From assembly GCF_008728515.1 (NCBI RefSeq), contig NC_044980.1, positions 62,679,590 through 62,743,589 on the forward strand: a stretch of DNA of 64,000 nt, in the 5' to 3' direction. This document shows, piece after piece, positions 34,538 through 46,424 of the stretch. How positions within the stretch are numbered: position 1 is the first letter of the stretch; each line of letters begins with the position of its first letter. The notes below the pieces were generated by a model. That model ran no database searches and was not told where the DNA came from. It worked only from the letters and a program-made list of their open reading frames with translations. Source of the stretch: Papio anubis. Lineage: Eukaryota; Chordata; Mammalia; Primates; Cercopithecidae. Position numbers and translations under genes: made by a program.

Positions 34538-35785
34538 TCAATCCAAAATATACAAAAAAAAAATCTTTAAAAGTCAACAATTAAAAATTTTAAAAAAAGC
34601 CCTACTAAAAAATAGGTCAAAATGGTACTAGTTAATTAAAAATCATCAAAGAAAAGTACTGAAAAGATATACAGAGGGCAAATAAGCATATAAAAAAGAT
34701 GTTAGGCTGGGTGCAGTGGTGCACATCAGTCTCAGCTACTCGGGAGGCTGAGGTAGGAGAATCACCCGAGCCGGGAAGCAGAGGTTGCAGTGAGCCGAGA
34801 TCATGCCACTGCACTCCAGCCTGGGTGACAGAGCAAGACTCTGTCTCAAAAAAAAAAAAAAAAAAAAAAAAAACATTATGCAACATTAGGGAATTACACA
34901 TTTAAACAATGAGACACATTATACGCCTACTACAGTGGCCAAAATCCAAAACACTGACAACACCAAATGCTGACAAGGACATGAAGCAACAGGAACTCTT
35001 ATTCACCACTTATGGGAAAATGGTAGAGCCACTTTGGAAGACAGTTTGGCAGTTTCTTAAAAAACTAAACATATTCTTACTATATCATCCAACAAATACA
35101 CTCCTTGGTATTTACTCAAATGAATTGAAAATGTGTGTCCACACAAAAACCAGCACATAGTAGCTTTATTCATAATTGACAAAACTTGGAAGCAATCAAG
35201 GTGTCCTTCAAAAAGTATAGATAAACAAATTATGGTACATTTATACAATGGAACATTATTCAGGTCTAAAAACAAATGAGCTATCAAGCCACACAAAAAC
35301 AGGAGGAATCGTAAATGCATACTTCTAAGTAAAAGAAGCCTGTTTGAAAAGGCTAAATACAGTGAGATCCCAATTATATGACATTCTGGAAAAGGCAAAC
35401 CTATAGAGATAGTAAAATGATCCATAGTTACCAGGGCTCAGGGAGGAAAGGGAGAGAGGAATAAATAGGTGGAGTGCAGAGGAATTTCAGGGCAGTGAAA
35501 CTTTAAATGGTGAATACATGCCATTACATAGTTGTCAAAACCCATAGAACTGTACAAGGCGAGGACTGAACCCTAATGTAAACTACAGGCTTTGGTTAAT
35601 CATAAAGTATCGGTATTCATTGGTCAATTGTAACAAATGTAACACACTAATGCAAGATGCTAATGATAGGGAAAACTGGGGCTAGGGCAGGGGAGGGAAT
35701 ATATGGAAACTGTACTTTCTGCTCAATTTTTCTGAAAACCTAAAATTGCGCCAAAAACTAAAGGCTATTAATTAACAATCTTGTA
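34538..35785 (+). mobile_element. L1M (L1MB-like) 3' part, split by an Alu monomer
   Basis: Old L1 in direct orientation. Part one (34538-34703) includes 'gaaaagatatacagagggca'. Part two (34874-35785) runs through ORF2-end text ('actgacaacaccaaatgctg', 'acatttatacaatggaacat') into the 3' UTR and ends 'aaaactaaaggctattaa'. ORF2 frames are broken. The Alu monomer at 34704-34873 interrupts continuous L1 text. Confidence 0.88.
34704..34873 (+). mobile_element. Monomeric Alu (internal deletion or free right monomer)
   Basis: Starts GGCTGGGTGCAGTGG like a full Alu but passes within about 20 bp to the right-arm text 'ctcagctactcgggaggctg', and ends with the right-arm-specific insert and a poly(A) of 28. 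The left monomer body is missing. Either the two similar GGGCGYGGTGG blocks recombined, or it is a right-monomer copy. Confidence 0.88.
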
Positions 35786-36869
35786 AAACTCCTATTGATC
35801 GATCGGTTTCCTTTAATAGTGAGAAATGGAGCACCTCGGAGGGTCTAGATCCTGTTTCCAAACAGGAAATGCTACCATTCTTTGATAAACTTTGGAATCG
35901 TGAAAAGTCTTCCTACTGCATACTAAGTGCAAAGCAATACGGAATATAAATTTATGAGGCTGTTTGCCAGTCAAGCCTCTTTCTTCCTCAGGGCCTTGAT
36001 CTTTTCTAAAATAAAATCTGCCGGATATTTCACACGCATGGAAGCAGAATGGCTCCTCCCCACAATCCCATGAGGGAAGCGCCCTGGTGGCCTTGAGCAT
36101 AAACACAGACAGGGAAAGGCAGATTGAATAGCTCCTTTGCTCTTCTCTTGGGAGTCCCTGCATTGTGCAGAATCATGAGTAACTTCCCAGACAGCTGAAA
36201 GGGACTTTCTACTAAGCCAAGGGCAATTTAATGTATTTCGCCTTATTAATCTTTGAACCCTCGTTAAATGGAAGATGTATTAAATGGACCTAAGATGTGG
36301 AAGCTTGAGAGAAGAATATTCTGGGCTACATGGGGTCACCCTGGAAAAAAATAAATGAAATAATGAGGGAGGGAGAAGGAAGAGAGAGAAAGAAAGGCTG
36401 GGATGGATGGAAAGAGGAAGAGAGTATCTTTTCCAAAATCTTAAAGCAGCGATGTTTAAATACACCCATGATGACATCTCTGAATTTACATGTGGCAGAG
36501 TAAGGTCACATGCATATATGAAAAAAATTAGCTTTCTAGGAGTACTGGTGCATTACTCCATTATTTTTACATTCAATCTCTTATTTTCACTGTTTCTGAA
36601 CCATCTCCCCCAATCTAGAGTGCTTTTCTAGTATTCTTTCCTGTGATAACTGTAAAGTTCTAATTAATTAAGAACCACCTTCCCTCCCTCTTACAAACTT
36701 TTGCTCAGAGTTCATATTTTCCATAGACACTTATCTAAGAAGGACAAATTTCTATCATATTCATTGTAATATGTAAGGTACCCCGATAGTGCAGCTAGTT
36801 GGCACAAGGCATCAAAATAAGACTTGAATATTCAAAACCAAATAAGAATGTCAAAGTTGAAAGAAATGT
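35786..36869. other. Unique sequence
   Basis: A purine-rich GA/GGA tract lies at 36365-36422. Frames at 35813-36163 (minus) and 36407-36631 (plus) have no motif. Confidence 0.4.
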
Positions 36870-37020
36870 AAGGGTCCTGGAGACTTGTTTCCTTTCTTTC
36901 GTAAGTACGGAAACTGGGAATGGAAAGAGTTAAGTAGCTTCTTCCGTGTCACGTAGTGTCAGATCTAGGATTAGGGCCCAAGTCTCTCAGACCCTGTTTT
37001 CTCTTATCCATATAGCAATA
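36870..37020 (-). mobile_element. MIR fragment
   Basis: Reversed MIR core: 'tacggaaactgggaatggaa', 'gagttaagtagcttcttccg', 'tgtcagatctaggattaggg' in order. Confidence 0.65.
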
Positions 37021-37890
37021 TACCTTAAGCTGAATACGAATTTTGTTCCAATGCTTTTTTAAGTAAAAACATTATTTTCATTACAAAGCAGCAGTAACTT
37101 ACTTATTCATTTTCCCTACAAATATTTTTAAGGCATATCCTGCTTCAACCCTGCAATACAGAGACCAATGGAACACACAAGGACCCTGCCCCGTCCAGCA
37201 GGTGGTATCTTCAACATTTTCACTATAGTAAAGGGGATGGTGGAAAAATACATACATTGCCCTCAGATTCAACCCTCATGGAATTTAGGATCAATCAGAG
37301 GGTACATGAAGGGACACGGAGGAGATAGAATTCAAGCTTCGGAAGAGGTTAAAAGTAGATACCACGAGATTCAATTGTCTTGTTTTTGAGGGTGAGTTTC
37401 ATTCTGTCCATAACAAGGAATCATTGGAGGATTTTTAAGCAGAGAAGACATGGACTAAGATCTGTGCTTTAGAGAATTCTCTATAGTACAAGAAATGACA
37501 AGGGCCTGGAGCAGGGCAGCTGCCACTATGTGCTGCACCAGCACCCCCTCCTTAGCCATGCCCTGCATAAGGCTAGCCTTCCTTCCAGAAAGACACAGTT
37601 CCTATGCTCCAAAACCTCTATTACCTAAAATGGCCACCACTGGCATCATCCCAGAAAACAGTTATTTGTAGGGTAGAATCATTTCAAACCTCAAAGCTAC
37701 TGAAGAAGTCGTAAAAAAGCAGAATTACAGATACAGTGGCTGCATCCTTTTAAAAGTAGGGTCAGGACCCAGGTCCCTACTGATTACTTAAGTAGAAAAG
37801 AGCTTCCAAACTCTTCCCAAAACAGGACACTCTTATTTAGAGAATGAAGCTACACAAATACTAAATAAAAGAACCAACTTTGGTTTCCTA
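37021..37890. other. Ancient unnamed repeat, then unique
   Basis: 37130-37520 resembles the same unnamed ancient family as 48.3-49.3 kb: 'acacacaaggaccctgcccc' early and 'ggaatcattggaggattttt' then 'aagcagagaagacatgg' late. From 37520 to 37890 nothing is recognised. Confidence 0.4.
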
Positions 37891-37892
37891 TC

Positions 37893-38100
37893 GAAGGGGT
37901 AGGCAAGCTTTTTTCTGTAAAGAGCCAGAGAATAAATATTTTAGGCTTTGAGGACCATACCATTTCTGTTGCAACCATTCAATTCTGTTTTCATAGGCAA
38001 AATGTAAATGAACGAGCATGGCTGTGTTCCAATAAAACTTCAGTCACCAAATAGGCAGTGGGCCAGATTTCACCTACAGGCATTGCCTGCCCCCACTGTT
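37893..38100 (-). mobile_element. hAT-type non-autonomous DNA transposon
   Basis: Well-known element text: 'aggcaagcttttttctgtaa', 'aataaatattttaggctttg', 'gctgtgttccaataaaactt' and a right end 'cctgcccccactg' that is the inverted partner of the left 'gaaggggtaggc'. The flanks TTCCTATC and TTCTATCC could be a decayed 8-bp hAT TSD. I place it in the hAT-Charlie group but do not name the subfamily. Confidence 0.8.
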
Positions 38101-39617
38101 CTATCCTATAAGAAATCACTTTCTCTGTAGTTTTCCCATAGAACATGTTTGCTTTGTTAATTCCTACTCATTCCCAACAAGTTAAAATACAGTATCTCAG
38201 TAAATTGTTCATCTTATTTCATTCCTTGCTTACTTTTTGCAAAGCTGATAAACATTACATTTCTTTTAAAAATATGTAAAGTTTTACTTGATTTAAAGCA
38301 TCTGTAAGCAGTGGCAAATAATAGAAAGTCATAGCATTAGAAACTGAGAAAGGATTTAGAGACCCAACCACCTTTCCTGGCATGATAGTCTGAAGCTAAA
38401 GAGGCGAAGTAACTTGCCCAAGGTGAAGCAGTCAGTTCAGTGTATAATCTCAAATGAATGACACGAATGGATAGAAATACTGTGTATCAGATGGACTGCT
38501 TAGATTGCCCCATCGCAGGTGGGTGAACACCATGTTTGGAGTTTTTTCCTCCTATGCAACCACACTCATATATCCATGCTCTCTTTTCCTTCAGTTCCTT
38601 TACTTAATTTTGAAAAGCAAAACACAAACAGTCTTTACACAATGTATCAAAGAAGTCCACCCTGACAGCGCCCCAAAGCAGTCGGCAAAACATCCAATCT
38701 TGGGGCCATGGTCAAAGAGGTAGCACTTGCCAAGCAGAAATACACGAGTATTAGCAGGAGCCTGAGACCATTCCTGACATTCCTGTTCTGGCAGTAGGTT
38801 GACTTGCCTGTCATGTGCAGAAGTAACAGATTTGTGTTCCTCTGTTCAAGGGCATCCATTCTTCTCTTCTAGAGCCATCAGAATTAATTTGACTATTATT
38901 TTAAAATCCAATATTTCAGACAAGATTTCCAATGCCATTTGCGCTAGTTGAGTTATTTTGTTTGTGGTGGAAATACCCATAAATTGTCCAGAAAGCTGTG
39001 AGCCCTGTTAGCATCTGTTGGAATGGGGTGAACACAAAAGGTTAGAGAGGAAGTGCCAGGAGCAGGAGTCTCCGATGACATTTCCTTTCTTCTACCTCCA
39101 CCTTCTCTCCAGGTGGGTATAAGTAGGAATGCCATATGCTAGTGTTGAATTTAGATGTTCGAGGTGGAACATTTAGACTTGCACTGAACATTTCTCTTGA
39201 ATGCAAGCCATAAAAATAAATTATACAATGTCCACAACTGACTCATTTGGCAATGGTTCCCACAGAGAGGTCAGATTAACTGTATTCATTCCCTTAGTAT
39301 ACTTCCGCCCAACACTATGTCCAGTTGGTATCTTTGCATTTTAAGTATTCCAAAATCTTGTTCATGTACATACTGTTCCATCTCACAGAAAGATCATTAA
39401 TTCTTTGACAGTTGATAGTGTCTCATTTCTGTTTTACTCTGTATTTTTCTTTCCCTCCCTTTACTAGAAACAATTCAGCCACCAGCCAACCTAGATTAGT
39501 ATCGACTTGCACTCAGATTTCTGGGGCAATTTAAGAGACTAAGCTCTCTTCTGAGCTAGAGATGGATGGTCCTAAAGATTTCCAAACTCAATTAGATCCC
39601 TGGGTTTCTACTCCCTA
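38101..39617. other. Unique sequence with one dispersed duplicate
   Basis: A MIR-like phrase ('gtaacttgcccaaggtgaag') lies at 38408-38428, just before the 75-bp copy at 38440. The rest is unrecognised. Confidence 0.4.
38440..38514 (+). repeat. 75-bp dispersed duplicate, copy A
   Basis: From GTGTATAATCTCAAATGAAT to TTGCCCCATC, about 90% identical to copy B at 40781-40855 with no gaps. Both copies lie next to MIR-like sequence. Confidence 0.9.
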
Positions 39618-39845
39618 ATTTTGCTTGCTATATGCCAGGCTCTGTGTGAATTATCACATTTAATCCTCCAATGACCCTGTGAGATAAGCACATAATTATA
39701 ATAGCTCCACTTTACAGAGAGAGATATTAACGTTTAGAAAGGTTAAAAGAAAATTGCCCAAGCTCACAAAACTAATAAGTAAGGAACCAGGGATTACAAC
39801 CCAACTTGTCAGCAAAGAGAGTTCACAGTCTTGAATACCACATCT
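39618..39845 (-). mobile_element. MIR SINE
   Basis: Reversed near-complete MIR: 'tgctatatgccaggctctgt', 'tttaatcctccaatgaccct', 'ctccactttacagagagaga', 'aattgcccaagctcacaaaa' and 'gaaccagggattacaaccca' in order. Confidence 0.85.
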
Positions 39846-40089
39846 TCCAATTTGCTAAATAATTCCAGAATCATTTTTTGTAACATGTAAAGTAGATGAT
39901 ATTACTCTTCTCCTCTGAAAACTTCAATTGCTTTTTAGGTCTACAGGAGATTATTCAAAATGCATTTTCCCTAGAATAGCATTTTGGAGCCCCCTCTGCC
40001 CTTCCCTCTTTCTTACCATACCTTTTTCCACCTGTTCTTCTCCTGGCTTATGCTTTATGTGCCAACCTGCTCGCATGTAAATATCATGG
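39846..40089. other. Unique sequence
   Basis: Nothing recognised. Confidence 0.35.
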
Positions 40090-40412
40090 GCTACTGCACT
40101 TCTCCTGCTTTGCTCAAACTGCTCTCTCTGCCTAAAGAACCCTCTCCCTTGTTCTTCCTGGGAGGTACCTATTCACTAGCATTTGGTTCACAGCTGTCTC
40201 CTCCTAAAGACTTTTATAAACTTTCCCCCAACTTCCTTCCTTCAGCCCCTATTTTACCTTATGCTGACTTTAGTAATGGTGACTAGAACACATCATTGTA
40301 TTTTTGACCTATAAATCTGTCTAAATGTCTCTTTAAGGCAGGTCCCATGCCTTATTTATTTCTGTATCCTTAGTGCTTATTGAAAATACATAGTAGGTGT
40401 TTGATCCAAGCA
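40090..40412 (+). mobile_element. L2 LINE 3' end
   Basis: L2 order is clear: 'tgctctctctgcctaaagaa', 'cacagctgtctcctcctaaa', 'ctctttaaggcaggtcccat', 'tctgtatccttagtgcttat' and 'catagtaggtgtttgat'. Confidence 0.8.
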
Positions 40413-40424
40413 ATAATAAAGAGC

Positions 40425-40745
40425 TATCATTTGTTGAACATCTGCTGTGTGCCCAGTTTGCACATGTTCTTTAATCATGTGTGTATATGTCCATGTGTCT
40501 CTCTGTATATGCATGTATGTGTATATGTGTATATGTGTATGTGTATATGTATATGTGTATATGTGTATGTGTATATGTATATGTGTATATGTATGTGCAT
40601 GGTAGGTTTTATTACGTATGCCCTTGAAGACACAGAAGCTACTGTAGCTTGATTGTTGCTCAGAGAGGTTATATAAGTTGTCTAAAGACATGAAGCAAGA
40701 AAATGACAAAGTCAGAATTTGAACTCAAGTTTGACTACTTCTACA
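40425..40745 (-). mobile_element. MIR SINE interrupted by a microsatellite
   Basis: Left part 40425-40478 ('gaacatctgctgtgtgccca', then the 'cacatgttctttaatc' block). Right part about 40655-40745 ('agagaggttatataagttgt', 'agtcagaatttgaactcaag'). Between them lies a TATGTG-type expansion. Confidence 0.7.
40479..40602. repeat. Microsatellite (TGTATA)n/(TATGTG)n
   Basis: About 120 bp of alternating TG/TA hexamer-like units. A higher-order unit of about 28-30 bp is repeated near 40521-40590. It produces spurious open frames on both strands. Confidence 0.95.
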
Positions 40746-40780
40746 AGAAAGGAAGGAAGGAGAGAAGGTAGAAGGAAGAG

Positions 40781-40855
40781 GTGTATAATCTCAAATGAAT
40801 GACATGAATTGATAGAAATACTGCATATCAAATGGACTCCTTAAATTGCCCCATC
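40781..40855 (+). repeat. 75-bp dispersed duplicate, copy B
   Basis: Pairs with 38440-38514. About seven substitutions, no indels. It is preceded by a short GGAA-rich stretch (40749-40780). Confidence 0.9.
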
Positions 40856-41309
40856 AAAAGATGAACAGCATATTTTGCAGATGTAGATAGCAGGAATGGA
40901 GGGTCTGTCTTGAAGGCTTAACTGGTAGTACCCTTTTTGTGGGAAAATTCAAAACAAACTTGCCTGTTGCCCCAAAACCATTTACACAGTCACATTGCTG
41001 AGAAGAAAGTAGAAAGGACAAGAAAGAAGTCCTTTAAAAGTATCATCCTTTATCTGCAACTGTCATCCTCTCTCAACAAATAACAAGGGAAAAACCTTCA
41101 CAGCAAATTAAAACTAGAAAAGGAGTTCCCTAACCATTTTTTAAAAATGAAAACTTGCCTTCAACTTTGTAAAGAGTCCCTCCTCAAGTTACTCTAATTT
41201 AAGTGTGTCATCTGTTTCCTGCAGGTGTCCTGACTGATACAGATAAAAGCATGTAATTCCAAGATGAAAAAAATCTAAATGGACAAAAAAATATGAAGAT
41301 GTAAATGCA
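40856..41309. other. Unique sequence
   Basis: Nothing recognised. Confidence 0.35.
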
Positions 41310-41972
41310 CATTAAAATAATCAGTGGGAGAGCATGTCATGCCTATTAGACTGGGAGCAATTTCTAAGCTTAACAAGAATTTTAGGAGACGGGAAGTTGG
41401 CAACTCTGATCGAGAGTATTAGTTGGTACACCTGTTTGAAGAGCAATTTGGCAATACATAGTAAAGTTGAAGGTGTTTCTTCACTGAATCTTAGAAGTTC
41501 CACCTCTAGTACATGCTTTAGGGAAATCCTTGCACAAGTGCAAAAGGAGACATGAGCAAAATGTTCATGGCAGCATCAGTTGTTATCATTGAAAATGGAA
41601 ATAACCAACAGTTCCATAATTAAATAAATAATAGAATATTTACATTATGAAATTTTGTATAATACTTGAATGCATTAGAGTTACAACATAGTATCAGTAT
41701 GGATAAGTATCAAAATTACAAATTTAAGGACAAAAAGCAAGTAGCAGACTGATATAAACAGTTAGACACTATTTATGATAGGAAGCAACACTATTTTGCT
41801 AATGGTTACATCTGTAGGTAGTTAGCTCATGATAATATAGACAGAACAAATAATCACCAACCTCAAGGTTAATATTTGTTCCTTTGGGATGATAAGTACC
41901 TGGAATGTTGTTATATAAATATCTGTTATGTTCAATTTGTTTGAAAAAATTTCAAAATAAAAAAATGACCGT
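41310..41972 (+). mobile_element. Old L1M 3' part
   Basis: Ancient L1 ORF2-end and 3' UTR text: 'gtttgaagagcaatttggca', 'ccttgcacaagtgcaaaagg', 'atgttcatggcagcatcagt', 'tggaaataaccaacagttcc', and an A-rich end at 41955-41969. Strongly diverged. Confidence 0.75.
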
Positions 41973-44414
41973 AAAAAACCTAATCCATGAGCCCAGCCCT
42001 CTAAGAAATGTTATCTGGATGTGTGTGTGTTCATAGCTGTAAAACAGGACCATAGCATGCATAGTGAATACATGCCAAAGGAGCTCAGGGGTGCAGCAGG
42101 CATCCCACACTCACTGAGGAGAACAGTGGAGTCAGCCTTTGGATGATCTGTCTAGCCACACATATGGTTAAGGAACAAACCACCACACAAGGTGGCTGGG
42201 CTGCTAGTTAGTGACAGAGCAGTGGCCTAAGTCTTCAGTGTTCTTCTGCCATCCTGCACCCCTCCTCAAAATCAAAACCAGGGGAAGGAAAAGCACTTAG
42301 AGCTCGCTTACTGAGTGTTCCTGGTGTTACTCTCTTTTCCTTTTATGATAGCCTCATGCTAAATGGTATACATTACTGTTTATTTACTGCTTTGTAATAT
42401 TTATAGCAAAAAAAAAGAGGGGGGAGGATGGTTTGACATGAAACCATCATTCCTGTCCCTAAAAGAGAAAAAATTATTTTGTAGGAAGAAATTCTGAACT
42501 GAATGACAAGTCCCAATATCCAAATTACCTTATAGCTTGTGACTCTTCCCAGTTGATTGTGGAGGACAAATGATTTGTAAAGCTATTGGGTCACTAACAG
42601 ACACTTTTCATGACTTCTCTCACCCACTATTAATTTCATACACAAAATGTGAGGGCCTCTGATTCGAGACAGTGTTCAGTTTCCTCCACCACACACCCGA
42701 CCAAGCCAGTCAGAGACTACCCCAGATTGCCCTACCGCGGTGACCGGCTCCCCGGCCTCCTAGCCATTGTGCTCTGTTATTCCCTCTGCCTGTGCTGCTT
42801 CAGGCCAGGTGGTGTTTGGCTTCTCCCACCCACTTCTGTTCCCATCTCTTCATTACCAACCACAAAATGGGATTCTGTCCCAAACTGTAAGTGAAATGGG
42901 GGACTCAAGAGCTGACAGTGGGCAGTCGCCGCTCCATCTGAGAGCAGCCTGGAAGGCCAACTAGGAAGGTTCCGCATCTCTGCCATGGAAGAGGCCCATG
43001 CTATGGGTCATGTTGTGTCTTGGAAGAAAGCCAAGAAGAGGCAAGGCCTACTGGGTTAAAAGGCCAGTGTTTAAAGAGGAATGTCAAATCCTGATGTGAT
43101 CAGGGCTGATGACACCTTGAGGAGCTGCTGAAAGATCAGGGGAGCAGGGCCATGAGTCAGGAAGGTCTACCCATTTTGAAGCAGGACACCAGTCAGGGGC
43201 TGGAATATTGGATATAAGCCTATTCCCTCAGAGGATGAGAGTGAACAGCTATGCCACATGCCAAGCTGGCTTACACTAACAGCATAATTAAACCCCAAGA
43301 AGGAAAACAAAATGCAGTTCAGGAAATCAAGGCAGAAGAGGCTCAGGTGTATGGCCCGAGACATGGCTTGGGAAGGGCAGGTGATTGCAGAATGATGGCT
43401 GTGACATGCCAAGAGTTCATCCCTGGCATGTGGACTCTGGGCTCAGGGAAGCCAAATTCCAGACCCCAACATGTAGGGACTGAGCCAATGGATATTTGTT
43501 CACCTGGGTCAGGAATTGTTCCAGGACTAGGCAGGGCTGAGCTTCCAGGGTGAGGATTCTCAGGACTGTAGCCTGAGGGGCTGGGGAAGGCAAGTACTGA
43601 CAATGATGAATCTTCAAAGCTTGGGGAACCTGGGTTTCCTTCCCAGAATTAAGAAATAAATTTATTCTACAGTGGAGGTCGAACCAAGTGTGTCTATTCT
43701 AAAATAAAAAAGTAAAGACCCCAAATACCTTCCACTATCAAAGGTAGAAAAGACAGTTTCCTTTGTTGATAATTTTGTGTTGGAGCTATGAAGTTGCTAT
43801 TTTTAGACATAAAAAATGAGTCAAATATTGGCAATTTCATAGCATTCCATCTTAGTAAATGTCTTACAAGCCTTGGAAAATGTGAACTCTTTCCATGGGA
43901 AATGAAGTGACCATTTCAGATTGTCAGGTAGTGAACTTTCCTGGTGGCTTCATTTCCTCTACTGTAAAATGTGTAAAATCCACACTGATCATCCTTCAGC
44001 AGAATTGCTTTAAAACATAATAAGAGAACATGAGGTTACTGTCATGCTAACTTTATGCACTGAATATTAGAATAACACTCTTCTGTATGTCATCATAATT
44101 AAGATTAGTGTTAATGAAACCAAGCCATCCAAGTCATGTCCTTCCACCTTTTTCTCCAATTCATTACTACTTCTTAGCATCCAGGTGCCCTCCCTGTGGG
44201 TACAGGCCAATCATTTTGGAATAGAGGTTACTCAGAACCAGGCTTGTCTCTAGTGGCCTCCTGGGTGTCTTGTATCTAATGATCCTGGGCACCCTGCAGC
44301 ATTATATCACCTTCTGTATCACAAAGACAGGGGTATCAAAGGGCAAAGGGAAGTCAAAGACAGGGGTATCAAAGGGCAAAGGCAAAAGTCTGAAAGGAAG
44401 CTCTTAGAAATTTT
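41973..44414. other. Unique sequence
   Basis: No repeat family recognised apart from an A/G run at 42412-42428 and a 33-bp tandem duplication near 44.35 kb. Overlapping frames on both strands at 42649-43617 show no domain. Confidence 0.4.
44322..44386. repeat. 33-bp-period tandem duplication
   Basis: CAAAGACAGGGGTATCAAAG followed by GGCAAAGG occurs twice, starting at 44322 and 44355. Confidence 0.92.
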
Positions 44415-44707
44415 GCTGGGCACGGTGGCTCACGCCTGTAATCCCAGCACTTTGGGAGGCCGAGGTGGGTGGAGAACTTCAGGTCAGGAGTTCGAGACCA
44501 GCCTGGCTAGCATGGTGAAACCCTGTCTCTACTAAAAATACAAAAATTAGCTGGGCATAATGGTGCATGCCTCTAATCCTAGCTACTCGGGAGACAGGCA
44601 GGAGAATCGCTTGAACCAGGGAGGCGGAGGTTGCAGTGAGCCGAGATCATGCCACTGCACTCCAGCCTGGGCAACAAGTGAGACTCCATTTCAAAAAAAA
44701 AGAAGAA
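44415..44707 (+). mobile_element. Alu, AluS-like
   Basis: Direct full-length Alu from GCTGGGCACGGTGGCTCACG to a poly(A) tail at 44693-44701. It has 'ggtgggtggagaacttcagg' and a small deletion in 'cgggagacaggcaggag'. Confidence 0.95.
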
Positions 44708-45668
44708 CTTTCCAAGCCAGAAAAGAATCTCCCTTCTAGGCAGGACCAAACCCCTGTCATCATCTGCTGTGTTCTCCACTTAGGCACACCTTGGGACACT
44801 GGAAAGGCATGTTAAAACCAGTGGCCCTGCGTGGATTGTTCTTCTTGTTTATTTACACAATCCATAAGAGATGCCAAGTCAAGCAGTGGAGGAAGAGCAG
44901 GCAGGACAGAGTGTCACTCAGATGAGCCTTTCCCTGCCCTTGCCTTTTCCACTTTCCATGAGGAGGCCAGCAGACACTTTGGGGCTGTTGTAAACCTTCA
45001 GTTAAACGGCAGCTCAGTGACAATGACAGCAAAGCTGCATTCCCCCATGGCAGACACGCCATGTGGGCACTTCCTCAGGTCTGCTGGGAAAATCGGAGCG
45101 TCATGTGCAGACCCTGCCAGAGTCACAGCAGGAAGTGACCAGGTACAGGCTGGGCAGTCCTTCTTCCGACCCTGAGTCACTGCCACATGCACGAGACGGG
45201 AACGCAGTCCAGGCTAGACAGAAAAGGTGGGGGCTCAGGCAAGAGGATCAGGAAGACATTTAGATAAAGAGGATGACTAAGTTAACACAACACCCACAAC
45301 CTCACGCACACACAGATTTGCACTCACACATGCACTGGGCATCTGTCCTCAGTGCAGGACAATAAAGACATACCCCCTCAGATTCAAACAAGCAAGCATT
45401 AAATGGATTGCAATTATTCTGGAACAACATAATTCCAATTTGTGTTCTCAGTATCTATGAAGCAAACCTGAATTTCCTAAACTAGCACCAACTTCCTTTT
45501 ACTACACCCATACCTACTTTTCTATTTCAATACAGTCCCCGAGATACACAGAATTTGGAAATATACAATCCCATTCTTTTCTCCTTGCATTGACTTTTTC
45601 CATTCCTCCCAACCTTCCAGAAAATATTTGGCCTCTCTCTCTAAATCTATTCCTGGATTCATGCAATA
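44708..45668. other. Unique sequence
   Basis: CA-rich phrases near 45280-45330. Frames at 44831-45263 on both strands have no motif. Confidence 0.4.
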
Positions 45669-45787
45669 AGTATTTTTTTTAGTATAGTGAGTAGTTATTA
45701 CATGCCAGGCATTGTACTAAGTAATAGGAACACAGCAATATGCAGAAGACACCAGAGCCCTGCTCCCACAGAGTCTGTTATCTTAAT
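45669..45787 (+). repeat. Ancient unnamed repeat fragment
   Basis: 'ttacatgccaggcattgtac' followed by 'gaacacagcaatatgcagaa' and 'tgctcccacagagtctgtta' matches the first part of an abundant old mammalian family I know by pattern but not by name. Related pieces lie near 1800, 37130-37520 and 48295-49280. Confidence 0.5.
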
Positions 45788-45800
45788 GCAAATTCCTTTT

Positions 45801-46105
45801 CTTTTTTTTTTTTTTTTTTTGAGATGGAGTTTCGCTCTTGTTGCCCAGGCTGCAGTGCAGTAGCGTGATCTCAGCTCACTGCGACCTATGCCTCCTGGGT
45901 TCAAGCCATTCTCCTGCATCAGCCTCCTGAGTAGCTGGGATTACAGGTGCTCACCACCACGCCCAGCTAAATTTTTGTATTTTTAGTAGAGACGGGGTTT
46001 CACCATGTTGGCCAGACTGGTCTCGAACTCCTAACCTCAGGTGACCCACCAACCTCGGGCCTCCCAAAGTGCTGGGATTATAGGTATGAGCCACCGCGTC
46101 TGGCC
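45801..46105 (-). mobile_element. Alu, AluS-like
   Basis: Reverse-oriented Alu with poly(T) at 45803-45821, the body ending 'gagccaccgcgtctggcc'. TSD GCAAATTCCTTTT (45788-45800) and GCAAATTCCTATT (46106-46118). Confidence 0.95.
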
Positions 46106-46424
46106 GCAAATTCCTATTTCTACTGTGTCCTCTTCCATCTCTTAACTCATGGCAAAATTGCCCATACCAATATTTGGCAATTAATACTCTGTTTTATTTT
46201 TGTTCCTTGTTCTATTGTATTGTTATTTAACACTTTATGGGTATCTACATGGTCTTATTAAATGAACTCTACAAGATCTATGAGGACAAAGACCTCATTT
46301 AAATTTTTCTTTGTATTTAATAGATGTCTTGGGGAGCTTGGTGAAAATGAAAATATGTAACAAGATAATAAGAAAGAATGGAGGTCGTATCATTCCTTAT
46401 TTCACTAGCCAAGGCCTAATCCAG
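46106..46424. other. Unique sequence
   Basis: Nothing recognised. Confidence 0.35.

Noticed and set aside
34632..34905. Alu-derived frames on both strands
   Set aside because: Standard Alu six-frame artefacts; the same holds for frames over the other Alus.
40377..40709. Long frames on both strands with His/Tyr/Thr or Cys/Val/Tyr repeats
   Set aside because: Produced by the TATGTG microsatellite.
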